Assembly: GCA_000727475.1 (NCBI GenBank)
Contig: KL647291.1
Coordinates: 2,220,364 to 2,284,363, forward strand
Source of the DNA: Sarcocystis neurona
Taxonomy: Eukaryota > Apicomplexa > Conoidasida > Eucoccidiorida > Sarcocystidae
DNA length: 64,000 bases
Reading direction: 5' to 3'
This document shows, in pieces, positions 33,956 through 45,860 of this stretch. Positions within the stretch are counted from its first letter, which is position 1, and each line of letters opens with the position of its first letter. The position numbers and the translations under genes were made by a program. A model generated the notes under the pieces. It saw nothing but the letters and a program-made list of their open reading frames with translations. It made no database searches and had not been told where the DNA came from.

Positions 33956-36900
33956 TCACACAACAGAAGTGACACGCTTCCGCGAGACAGCTGAAATCAT
34001 CCTGTTCACGCTCGGTGTGTTGTTGGGTGCTTGAACGGCGAGCCAGCTCCTATATTCGCTTACGCTGGAGCAGTGGGACAAAGCTTCACCAGTAACATCT
34101 GTGCACTGATTGACTTTGGAATTCAATGTTTCCTGTAACAAGTGTGCTCGCTCGTTGTTGCTCTCGCACTGGCGTCTGCATTCAGCTTTCGTTTCGCTGT
34201 CGAGCAGTACGGCGTAGTAACGACAGCAGGGATCGCAGAAGTGTGCTCTACAGGCTTTTTGCCGCAAAGCAGACCCTCGCCTTAATATAGTGTTGCATTC
34301 TTCTTCCCGCTGCAGGGGATGGACCAGTTCTGCACATCTATTCCTGCAACGCAGAAATGTTTGACAGTTCAGCAGATTCAGCTGCGAGACAGACCGGTAG
34401 GACAGTACATACCACGACGTGGACTCCGTGTCCATTGTTTCATTGATGTTCTTCTGCGTTTCTTTAACGGGCCCAAGCGCAATGCGGTCAAACGAGTTAT
34501 GTGTGCAACCACTGTTTTCAATGCCAACGTGTCCGGTGTTTCCCGTCTGTGGAATAGAAGCGGAAAGGAGTATGTTCTCCCCATTCGCTTGTATCAGTGA
34601 TGCCGTTACGGAAGGCCCACGGAATGAGAGATACAGTTGGTGCCAACTATTGGGTTGGAGGTCAATCTTTTTGGATGCAAAGGGCGCTTTCACGCCGTGA
34701 CGTATTATGTGCAGAGTTATCCTGAGATTGTTAGTTTCCAAGAATAGAATTGCTGCAAAAGATATTGCACCTCTCATGCTTACTCGGTAAGCGATACTTC
34801 CAGAAGATTGTAATTGGCAGGGGACTCATACCGGAACAGCGCGCCTATAGTCGCCGCAGGACACGCCGGATGGAAGTCAAAAGAAAACATTCCATCTTTG
34901 CCTGAAAAATTGAAGGTCAGAGTCCCACGTACATCGCCAACTCTGTTCAGTGTCTGAGCCTTACATAAACGGGGAGCTTTTAGGATAGCTGCAGCTGCTG
35001 CAGACGCTTCCGTTGTTAGCGGCTGCGGCTGCACTACGCGTCTTCTTCCGGCAGTGTTTGCCTGGTATCAAGAGCGGTACGTCAATAACGTTGCTCACAT
35101 GGGACTTTCTTTTTAACCCACAGCGTAGTTCCATATGTGATCGTCTTCCGAAAAGCCTGGGAGAGAGAGTGGCACGTAGGTCTGCGCTGGATGCTCGAGG
35201 TAAAGTTCTTCAAATCTCGCGCATTCCGGCGGACGGCGAATGATTTGATTGGATATCCGCGAACACGGTTTGGAGACTACTTTAGTGTTATCGAAGAACA
35301 CGCCAGCACCCATGCCAGAAGAGTACAGCCCAACAGCACCGGAGAGAAAACGCTCGTCGAACGCTCTGGAAGTACGGACGGAAAAAGCGAGTAGGACTAT
35401 TTCTGAACACGTGTGACTTCCCGTGCTTCCAGCTTACCGAAGCGTTAATAAGGGTGTGTTGTGATCTTCCTGGCTCAGACTTATAGAAATGTGTCCGTGA
35501 GTGGTTTCAATTCGAATGCGGTGCCACGTCCCCTTTTCCAAGGCACTTTCCTGGCGTGTTATTATCGTTGGCACACCACCTTCTATTCGCAGAAGTTGGC
35601 TGTAGCCTCGCAGCTCATCGACCTCAAAGAGCAACATATTCTGGAGGTCGCGCACACGAAAGGCCAACCCCAGACGTCCTGGAGCAGGGGCCTGCCGACG
35701 AAAAATAGATATTTTTCGCGCAAGCACATCTTACATATTTGCACATCGTATGCTGCCGTGAGCGAACAAGGTAGCGGTCGGTGTGAGTAATTCGTACTAG
35801 ATCGACGAACTGCAACATGGTAGAGTACGCGCGCACTTCTCAACATCGGGGTGACCTTTTGCACAGGGTACACTCTCTACTCGTACGTACGAGTCAATGC
35901 CGAGCAGTGTGTCGCTGCACCTTATACTAACCAGGACCTTTCTGGACTCAGCGTCAACCTGTTCTGTCTTCAGTTGGAGATGGCATACGTACGTAGAACT
36001 CAGTTGTTGCGACGAAGTCAAAAAAGCGGTGCCCTTTCAATATTGCAAAAGTCCCTTCTCCTTCGCTCTCCCCGTACGAGGAAGTGGACTGAACAATTGT
36101 GCCTCTGTGCCCATGAAGAGCTGCTTCTGCGTAGCCCCAGTTACTCGGTTTGTCTGCTCGTGCCGTATCTACAACTTCAAATGCTTTGGAAAAAGGCACG
36201 GATTTTGAATCAAGACGAACGGACGAAAATGACGCTTCCTCAAGACGCTGGTCGTCAAGTTTTTCCAGCTCAACAGTGAGATCTTCGAGTTCATTGTGAT
36301 ACGTGCTGGCTGTTGCTAGCACCTTCTCCAACAGGTCCTGAGTGTGAGAAAGCCTGCGGAATGGAGGAGAATCAAAAGGCTGAAACTTCCTCATCCTAAG
36401 CCCGCCTTTCACAGCTGATCATGATCTGTGGGACACACTCCCACCCGTGAAACCCACGTCCTACGCCAAGCGCCTAGCAAAAGCTCTTACGTGAGGACTA
36501 CACACGGAGCTGCTCCTTTTGTACGAGCAAGCAGCAGCGAATTTTCCTCAACTTACGCAGAAGCAGCCTCCGCAGCGTGCTTCTTCTGCAGTGCTGCAGC
36601 TGGCGCCAAAAACCGCTTGCTCTCGCGTATAGCGTCTTGCGCTGCCTGCTGGGCTGTGAAGACTGTCCCGGGGTCCACGCCCCGCTGTGCGCCTGTGAAA
36701 ATACAGGTGGCACAGGATTGCATACAGAAATGATTGGAAAAGCATCCGACGAAGAACACACTGATTTCTTGCAAGACGGCGTTAAGCATCGTAGCTGTAG
36801 ATGCATCTAGAGGGGTGTTTTCCTCCTTCTGCTCAGACGGAGTTTTCTGTGCCGCATGTACACGGTCCCCGCTCGCAACGCCCGTCTCGAGAAAAGAGGT

Positions 36901-39900
36901 TTGCATGCCAAAAGTTTCAATTGGACAGTCCTGCATTTTGAGGTAGAAATATTCGTGGAACATGCTGTCCTCGTACGCACTCTACGTGGCAGACTGTCAG
37001 CAGACCTTTGCAATAGGGCCAAGACGTATGCTTCGCACTGTGGAGCCGCGTTCGCGGCTAGGCACGCCTTCTTGGTTCGTCCGATTCGTCACAAGATCCA
37101 CCAGCTCAAGCGTATTTGGAGTATTAAGCGATTGTGCAGTGACGCCGTATCGCGTAGAGCCTTCGTAGAACTCCCACGGAGACTCCATTGAAACACTGAC
37201 TAGGCCCCCGGATTGGAGAATTCCTGCGTGAATGGCTGCTCGACATATTGAGCTGGTATCCGAATAAATGCCTCCAGACCCGTACACCGGAAGACGCGCA
37301 TTTTCTTCGCAGCCGACAGGACACATCACCGCAACGTTCGTCTGCGTGGGGTTAGCCGGTATTGCATTTTGCCATGTACAGCAGAACACCCCATACAACG
37401 GACAGGTGTAAGGAGCTATCTTACATTGAGAGTGCCTCGGAAGGCAGCGTGCTCTCTGGCCGTCGTTTCGCAAGAGATATCAATGTGCGGCCTGCAGCGC
37501 TACTAATAAGATTGAAATTCTAGACCTTATCACGCAATTTCTGTACATACGTACACAGCGCTTTGCTCATTCGCTGTGTTCGTAGAGCAGACAACGGCAG
37601 CAATGTCGGCGCGTCCGATATCAAAATATGCCACGTCACGACCCGCGGCAAGACGAATTCCTGACCACATAGAAGCCAATGCACTGAGCGGTTCAAAGAG
37701 TTTTAATAAAGAGTGATTCTACCTGCTGCGTTAGCGCGGTTGCTCACTGCGTTGCTCACGGAGCTGTGTTTCATGAGGAGAGCCGTCACGTCGCTGGTGC
37801 CCGCGTACAAATCCTTAAGCAGAATCCACAAGTGAAAGACGGTCAAAAACAAGACGCGCATACAGACTTGATTACCACACAGCTAGACATATAAAAGAAA
37901 CTCTCTCTCTAGTATCAGCTTGTTTCAGGCACCTTTCGCAGGCACTTGCTTGCGTGCAGTCAGAGAGGAGTTTGTGCTTTTGATTTATGAACACGGTGGC
38001 CCACGAGGTGACTGCGGCTCTCCAAAGTTATGACGAACAATGCCAACATTTTGTTTACCCGAAACTTTCCAGAACATGAACCGGTGTTGCAGCCGTAGTC
38101 GAACGCCAGGGGGAGGACTCCGGTTGACGAAAAAAACCCTGTCCATTAAATACGGGGCTTGGTTATTATTTGAAGTGTAACACTTATAAGCCTCCTTGCC
38201 TGCCAGATCTACGGCGACACGAAGGCTTTCTAGCTGATCTGCGTTCTTCAGGATGAGGGGCTCGAGCCCGACTTCCGCGCAGCGGAGACGCAAAGCCGCA
38301 AGAGATTGAATTCTGCCACTAGTGCTCCGTAATCCGGAGGAAGCTCCAACTCGGTCCATCCAAAAATAGAAGGAAGTTGAGGTTTTCATGTCACAGAAGG
38401 CCCGCACTGGCTCGGGAGCACAGCGAGGAAGCAGCCTGCGCCCCAAGTACTTCACTAAAAGCAATAACAACAACAGTGTGCAGTGTTTGATTCGTACCAG
38501 TAGAATCCAGAAGGCGAGCTGGGGACTTCGGCTTTCACTGCGTAGCAGTCTTCCGCAGGAAAACGAGCTGACTGTCCTGCGTCAGCGGAGCGAATGTCGT
38601 CTGTTGCAGGCAAAGTGTAGAGTGTAAACTAATGCACGAACCAACGGTTGGGCTGGAAGCTTTGTGATGGCTAGGCTCTCTCTCAAGCAGGAGTGCGTTC
38701 TGCCCAGCCAAAACTGCACTGCTCTCCTTGGCCTTTGCCAGAAGGGTGTCGTGGACCTCCTTTTCGCGCAAACACGTTGGAGCCTTCTCTGCGACAGTGA
38801 GCAACTCGTGCGTTTTGCGATTAAGAACGTTTGTGCGTTCGAGCACGTCATCTTCAAGTGAGTCAACTTTGTCGGATTTTCCCTCGACAAAGGTAGAAGC
38901 CGTTATAACAAAGTATTTATCTCTAGCGTCTTTGGAATTCGCTGCTGTTCGACAGTCCTCCACAATGCTCTGCAGCCCTTCGGCAAGAAGTTCAATGTTC
39001 CTTATTCCGTAGACGAACTTCCCTCCGACTTTCCCATACTGAGGGTGTGGCTGAAGCAGCGCAATCCTGATGTGCTGTGCAGCTTCACTTGGAAATGTTT
39101 CCTGCGTGAAGTTGCCAGGGTTAGCCGCATTCGCAGCCACCTCCCTGCACCAGAAGAAATGTAAGACTGCCACGTTAGAATGCACATGCGAAAGGATTGT
39201 TACGTGTAACTCGAGCCGTCGGTACTTCGCTGAACAGCGTAGCTCAGCGGAGGATATTCCCAATCAATTCGTATCCCAGACACCTTGTATGGTTTCCCTA
39301 ATACGTGGCTTGGAATTCGACAACAGGATCGGAGACGGGATCTGCGAAGTATTGCTGAGTTACCCATATCAACGTCGAAGATGACTTCATGCCTGCCAGA
39401 GTCCGCAAATGCTGCTGAAGCCCAGTACGACTCTGGATCCCCGTCATTGGCCTTCAACGGCTGGTGGTCCTTCCAAGAGCTGTCGCTCGAAACTCTGCCC
39501 TCCGATGTCTTCAGGACATTCGTCATTCCCGGCTCTTCTCCGCCAGCGTTCTTCTGAGAAAGACAAAATCCCCCAGGTAACTGAAGGCGCAGTTGTGCGT
39601 TAGCTTCCACTGTCCAGTTCGACCGCCCATCCGCAGGCTCAAGCGCCCGCAAACAATCCGACAGCGCTACGGCGCCTCCATCTGGATCCAGGGTCATCCA
39701 CACACTACGGACAAGTTTGGCTTTGCAGTACCTTGAAGCGTACCATCTGTGTTTCCGCTTAAGAGGGTAAGACACTTAGGGGGATTACTCTTCGCCGCAA
39801 CGAACTGTTGATTTGCATTGACACGCCAGAGCTCCTGTACCGAAGTTCACAAGGTCTTGGAAATTCTCCGACTGGAAACATCAAATGCGATGTTGCGCTC

Positions 39901-40798
39901 TTACTCTGCCGTCACCAGCAGCAAACGCAGAAGAGCAGCTATCTAAAACCACTGGCGTTCCTTCTCGATTCATACCGCCTCCTTCCACCTGAGTAGAATT
40001 TTGATTAGCCATCGACGGTCTCGACGGGTCTTGAGAGTGACCTCACCTGCAGGCACATTTCACCATCAGGACTTGTGATGCCGGCCACCACTATAACGGC
40101 TTGTTCCCCAGCACTGATAGGCTTGATCTGGTTGATCCCAAAAAAACCATGGAGGGCTTTCCGCATCGATAGCTTCACAGTTTTTGCAGTGTGAGGGTGG
40201 TCAAACAAAACCTCCTCGTTGAACGCCGCTGTTTACACGCTTGTACTGAGAGCGCTGATATTCCGGCAATATGCTCAGAGGTCCTGACCGTCGTTACTCG
40301 GTGTCTGCTTCCACGGAGAGGCGATCTGCCACGTGGAACTGTCAGGCGACACAGACACTTGGAGGAGCTGCAGTAACGTTTAGACGTGTATGCGGATCAG
40401 ACGGGTAGATCTGTCATTCTCTTTCAACTTGCACCCGACCTCAGGCGAATATGCCCAGCGCACTTGTATGCCCCTTAGGTAGGCTGGTTCTGAGAATGTG
40501 CCTGTCCAGTCAACTGCTTCCGCAAGATTAAGTGGACGGCCCAAGTGCACATCAAAAAAGCAGACAGCTCACCCTCCTCCTCGTCAGTGTGATGGCCTGA
40601 GCTGCACCAGTAGCCAGGACCTGGTTGAATGGCGTTGACAGCGTCGAATTCAGGGCTCAAGGAGGATGTGGCGTGGCAAGTGGCGAAGTGGTGTGCGACA
40701 TCCTGCGCCCTACAAAGGATAGTGGTCGCTGTACTTATGTGCAACAATAGCGCTGCAGCGCCAGCTCCCCGCAGCTGCATTTTCCACCTGGGATCCAT
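33956..40798 (-). CDS. CCp1/CCp2-type LCCL-domain secreted adhesive protein (LAP family), about 25 exons
   Basis: Exons that I could place with matching phase: 40798-40573, 40513-40440, 40367-40289, 40228-40047, 39988-39905, 39834-39744, 39681-39364, 39297-39204, 39144-38642, 38576-38498, 38435-about 37998, 37813-37723, 37660-37555, 37491-37425, 37341-37006, 36930-36762, 36692-36557, 36353-35993, 35678-35438, 35365-about 35116, about 35035-34784, 34721-34413 and 34343-33956. Order of parts: signal peptide (LRGAGAAALLLHISTAT); first discoidin/F5-8C domain; ricin-B-like repeats (CLTLL, VALSDC); second discoidin domain (WEYPPLSYAVQRSTDGSSY); a charged helical stretch; a NEC domain (SGFYWLLPRCAPEPVRAFCDM, exons around 38.5-38.0 kb); the LCCL domain (MCPVGC, VYGSGGIYSDTSSICRAAIH) in exon 37341-37006; levanectin/LamG-like modules; and a Cys-rich C-terminus. 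Length, about 1,600 residues, and order fit Plasmodium CCp1/CCp2, gametocyte and gamete surface proteins that form complexes with other LAPs. It is probably made in sexual stages. Exon limits near 38.0, 36.0 and 35.1 kb are tentative. Confidence 0.9.
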
Positions 40799-42671
40799 TT
40801 CAACAACTGAGGGGAACGAGTTGATAACGTTACGTCGACTCTTGTGGTTGGTTGTGTGTGTCCGCGCAACACAATCTCAGCCTGACTATACCGCTGCACT
40901 TCCTGTGTACGTACACCTGATAGCAGAACCGTCGGTCAACATTACAGTAGAAAGTGGTGGCGTGCTACCACATCCAGCTCTATTATGACTCTAGCTTCCC
41001 CAAGCGTGCACTTGTTCTCATTATACGTCCTAGATAGTGTCGTTGAGTCTCAGGGCGTGCCAGCATAATGTTGGTTTGGTTAGGCATTGAAAAGAGGAGA
41101 GTACCCCTCCAGGCATCTTGCTCTGTATGAATCACGACATAGGAGGTACGCACGTGATAGCGAAGGGGTAGATGATTGTGCATCGCTTTGGGCAGTGCTT
41201 GTCACCGTGCCGCTCCCGGAATTGGTCCCACGTGCGCTTGTGAACCCCGAAAAGGCCGCCCCTTCGTAAGCTTATGCTCACCCCGTTAGATGAAGCTGCG
41301 TGCGGCGGTGATGCGTCCAGGATGCACCTGTCTGGTCGTGGCGGTGTACATTAGTTATGTGCAGAGGAGGAGCTTGATCACCTATCGCATTGCATGCCAG
41401 TCATCTGCACAGAGGGCACTTTTTAACCGGCCGACGAAATCAACTATACACCAAGGAGCCATGTTCTGTATCTTACGTTGCATTACTGTTTTGCCGTGAA
41501 ACGCTGCACACTTGTGCTAGAAAAATTCACCCAGGGCTGCAGCTGCTGCTGTGCAGCCGTGCTTCCACGAGCAAGTAATGAAGAAGTGGTGTATTAGCCC
41601 GCGGCCTGGGAATGGCGTGTCTGATACCGAGGTTGGGACGGTGAACGATGATCACCACAAGCTCTGTTCCAACGGAGTCTGTTTGCAAGGCACTGCGGGT
41701 TTCGTTGTCGCTATTTGCCTCGCTCGGTGAGTTGCCACCGGCTTTACATACGTCTTACAGAGCTCTTTCAATCCAGGAGCTTACTGCGTATCCTAGTGAC
41801 CTTCGTCGTAGGCAGCTTCGACTCACGATGCGTCTCCATCACCTTCTTGAGCGGTGGACGACTCAACCGTATTTACTGAGGTGCTTACTGTCTCAGGTCC
41901 CGTTGGAAACCGACACTTGTGCTGTGGTCCACAGTTTCTTCTCGTACAGGATTTGACCTCATTTGTTGCTTGGGCTCAGTACAACCTTTCAGAGACAGAG
42001 ACGGGTGCGTAAGGGACGGCATCCGCGTTCGCAGCTTGCCCGTTCTGCCCGCCCAGTAGCCATTCATCCACATGCTTCGTCATTTTGCACTGCTAACTAC
42101 GTTTAGATATTCTGTGAAAGACATTATTCGACTGATCCAAACTTCGAAAAAACAAGCATTACTATGTGTCATGCTGATATTTTATCTGTCAAAGGGGTAT
42201 CGTTCTACACGGGCGCGTCGCTTTTACTTCTGGGGGTTATTCTCTCCACCTCAGATAATGGGACTGAATCAGAAGGCTACCTCTTCTATTGCAGTGCAAT
42301 GTACTGACAATCCGTGTAGACGGCAGTTCCCGAATGTGTTGTTCGCGCGTCGCCGCTCCTGTTTACTGAAGCACGGCGCGCCGTCTGAGTGTGCCAGCTG
42401 TCGGCGCGCATATGTTCAGTAGGCGAAAAGGTGAAAGAAGGTGGACGATATTATGCGGTCACCTATTGCTTGTTCACCGGTAGAGAGCTTTCGTCAACTA
42501 CTTCCTCAAGATCTCCTCCAGAGAACTGAAACGAGTGACTCGTTCTTCGCTTGCGGTAGCGTGCGAGTTATACTTGACCGCCGTCAGAAAAAGTTCTCCA
42601 CTTCCCCATCTCTTTAAGTCATGCGCTCTCAGTGCAGCTCACTTGACTAATGGTTCCCCTTCAACGCAAAA
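40799..42671. other. Divergent intergenic region between CCp gene and 42672 gene
   Basis: This region should carry both promoters. I see no gene. A frame at 41648-41956 (+) contains a hydrophobic stretch and a consensus donor (GTGAGT near 41731), which could mark a small first exon, but nothing downstream supports it. There are no microsatellites. Confidence 0.45.
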
Positions 42672-45614
42672 ATGTGGCACAACGACTGTGAGTCCGCCTT
42701 CAGGCGAGCGGACATCCGTCGCACATTTGGCTGCGGCTGCGCTTGTGCGCTGAACATTATACTTTACGGTATAGTCCTCGTGCAAGCTGCCAGAAGCGAC
42801 GATTCGGCGGTTAACAGCCCGAACCTACCGCCCTCACCACGCACGCATAAACCTACTGCGTCCCTATTTCGAGGTCATTTGACGGACCCCCAAGTAAACA
42901 ACGAAGGGGATTTTGCTGGCGAACCCACTCCGGCGCATGAAACGCCGAAGAGCAACGTGGCGGCACAGCCACCCCCCAGTGACACGCATCATCACACCAG
43001 AAGTAGGAGTCCACTCAAGGTCTTGACGTCTGCTCTATCCCGTCTGTCACAATCTCTGAAATCTCCTGGTCTCAATTCGGACGGCGAGACCTCTCAAGAA
43101 CACTCAACACCAGATCGCAGACGAGATGCAACCTCTTGGGGTTTTGAGTCAATCTCCAGACGTAAAAATCAGCCAAGGAATCGCAGTGCTTTGCACGTAG
43201 AAAATGAACTCACCCCAGCACTTGATCAGTCATCAAAAGAGCTAATGAAGTTGAAGCTCAATGGCACAGTTGCTTGCAATGGCCACGTGCGTACTACAAC
43301 GTCGGGGACTCACCACGAAAGGGTGACTAGCTCGAAAAAAATGCAGTCGTCACCTTCGCACCCTCCGAATTCCAGATCCACGACAAGCGGTAAAAAACGT
43401 GAGACGAATGTCAGTCACTCGACGTCTATGTGTGAGCGAGAGGTTAGGCGTTTCCACCCCCATCTGCCTCAGATGCCCACCTTGAATGTGAATGTCCCCC
43501 CAGTTAGCCACACAGAACCTCAGTTGCCGACGTCTTCACCAATTGCCTGTAGGGCGCGTTCCCAGAGTACTGGCTCCACATTGAAGAAAGCGTCCCCAAG
43601 GACTAATCCTGTCAGATCGTATAATAGTACCTCTGCAGTAGGTGAGGCGCCAGCAAAGGGGACTGAGAGGATGCCTGTCAATAGCCAGAGTCGTTCGCGC
43701 CCAATCCCCGTAATGCAGGGACGCACAGTTTCTGGCCGTTCTCAGGCACAATGGTTCAGCATACCCGATGTCACTACGAAGGCGGCGGAACAAGAGAGCA
43801 CCACGGACGCAAGCGGTGAGTACCACAGCGCGTCGCCCCCCTCGTGTATGAAGCATTATCACGTGGCACGACGATCGAAGCCCAAGCAATCGGTGACCAG
43901 CGTAGACAAACTTGTAGCCTCCAGTATAGCAACGATGCTCATCCCTGCATCGTTCACTGGGGAGCTGCCAACTCCATCAGACAGCGGCGCCCAACAGCGT
44001 ACGCCGCCTGGCGCACCACCTCTGACGACAGACTGTTCACCTGCGACTATCCCGCAAGAGCAGCTGCCTGCTGCTCACGGCGGTAGTCATACCTCCTCTT
44101 CAGTTGTGCAGACGCAGTGCACGGTAACGCGGGACGCGCCTGGAACACCACCTAGGGAGGTCAAGGTTCAGAGCACCTCTGTGTGGGACGGGCGCGGTGG
44201 AAAACCCCTGGATGCGCATGATGATGCCGTCGTTCAGTCGGATACGCCCCACAGATTATGGCTGGACAGGGTGAGTGGCGAGTTTGACAAACATGTATGA
44301 TTTTTGTGCAGGCACGCGCCCTGAGTGGTGGGCTCACAAGCATCAATCATCTGATTGATACTTTGATGTCAGTAGTAGTATGCGAATGTACAACATGAAA
44401 GTGAACACGCTGCGCATCCCCGAGTACCGCAGGGATAACTGAATACATCTCTGGGTGATCCTGTACTTCTCTTCTTCGAATACATTGGCATTAGGCAGTT
44501 GTAAGCGGTCGGAAATGCTGATCCGAGTTAGCAGTTCGTTCTCCTACGATGATGGTAGCACCTTCATCAGTCCCTGGGGTAGTTCAGGGACTGCTGACGT
44601 AGTAGATTTTTACCGTGCGTTCTGATTTCGGCAGCGTCATGCATATGTAGTTATGCACTGGGCAGCATTCTTCCACTTTCAAAGAAAGTAGCAGATATGA
44701 GGTACTCTGTCCGAACTCAAGAGAATCATGGTTTTCACTGGGTGACGCCAAAATAAGGGCAGTATGTTTTTTGTTCTTTTGATGCAGCGTGTCGTCAAGT
44801 CACAGCACGTGGTCGAAAAGGTCACACAGCATGGTCGCATGACACCTTCCTGTCCATCGCAGCAGGTCGACTTGCTTCGTTACTCATCTGTTTATTGCCA
44901 GGACGTAAGCTGTAGCGATCGTCCCAAATGAGACGTACTTCTTTGTTGGTACCCAACGGACACTATAGCAACACCTGCCGCTTCTTTTCCAACTGCGCCT
45001 GAGGGTAGCACTGCTAATTATTATAAGCTGAACATACGCAGGAAATGTGCGTCACTTTCTCGTGACAGACCACCCCTCCCGCATTTGGAATGCGATCCGA
45101 AACATCTGTGTATCCAGTCGTTTGGATCAGCATTACGGTTGTGGATACAGCAGGGGCTGCTGCAGTATGCGAGGGATGTGAACGTACGTGTTGTCGAGGC
45201 GTCGACGTTTTTGCAATTTCTGCTAATTGTATGCGCAGCTAGAGGGCCATCCCCAGTGGTAACGAAACACGCGTAGGTCTCTCTGTGCATAGGCATATCG
45301 TGATTTTTTCTTCCGTGCGACGATTGCGCGCCTCCGGTTGTTCTTCGACTGCTGCGACTGCATCCGGCATGAAAGGTGCACAACGGCGTGAAGAAGGGGC
45401 CTTTTTCTGCACTTGTTGAGCTCTCATCTCTGTTTCGTCCCTTTTTGCTAAAAACGCAGGGAGTACAGGAGACAGTGAGTCCAACTGTGACCTCCGTGTT
45501 CATTTGGAGGCTTTCAGTAGCCTCTACGACGGACTTGCCACAAGGGTACACTTCGTCCCAGTCCAAACACCAAATCGTGGAGACATCGGTTTACGCAGCG
45601 GAAAGTTTCGGTAG
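42672..45614 (+). CDS. Secreted, largely disordered coccidian protein of unknown function, multi-exon
   Basis: Exon 1 is 42672-44270 (533 codons, ending at a GTGAGT donor), exon 2 is 44788-44904 and exon 3 is 45028-45183, all phase 0. A plausible fourth exon lies near 45242-45275 and a last one from about 45461 to TAG at 45612-45614; these last two are uncertain. Residues about 22-41 (CGCACALNIILYGIVLVQAA) form a hydrophobic segment behind a 20-residue n-region, best read as a signal peptide or signal anchor. The remaining 490 residues of exon 1 are rich in Ser, Thr, Pro, Arg and His with no domain I recognise. Exons 2-3 look more ordered (LRLWIQQGLLQYARDV) and contain Cys. Length, signal and disorder resemble dense-granule or rhoptry effectors of coccidia, but that is inference from composition only. 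It is divergent from the CCp gene. Confidence 0.65.
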
Positions 45615-45860
45615 TTGCGTGCGGCTTCAGTGTCATCCGAGGACACAAAGAGTAGGCGACGACTTCGAATAGATAGCTCCTGACATCACGTGGAGCGGCT
45701 CGCCATTGTTCAGGGTAGATAGCTCCTGACATCACGTGGAGCGGCTCGCCATTGTTCAGGGTAGTTGCGCGCAGCTACAGCGCCATCCGAAGACAAAAAG
45801 ACTAGAAGACGACATCGCATAGATGACTCCTGACATCACTCAGAGTGGCTCGCCATTTTC
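45611..45860. repeat. 46-bp perfect tandem duplication nested in a 150-bp imperfect repeat
   Basis: Positions 45671-45716 and 45717-45762 are identical 46-mers (from AGATAGCTCCTGACATCACG to TTCAGGGT). The segment 45611-45716 also recurs in diverged form at 45761-45860 (GTAGTTGCG, CATCCGA, CTCCTGACATCAC, GGCTCGCCATT). The array starts exactly at the putative stop codon of the preceding gene. Confidence 0.85.

Noticed and set aside
39682..39743. Second apparent frameshift within the ricin-like region
   Set aside because: A 62-nt GT-AG intron joins CLTLL...NTD to DGGAVALSDC in phase. Intron size matches the others in the gene.
40514..40572. Apparent frameshift in the first discoidin domain of the CCp gene, at a six-A homopolymer
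   Set aside because: A 59-nt GT-AG intron (donor at 40572, acceptor ending 40514) restores the frame exactly and gives a better discoidin sequence, so no indel is needed.
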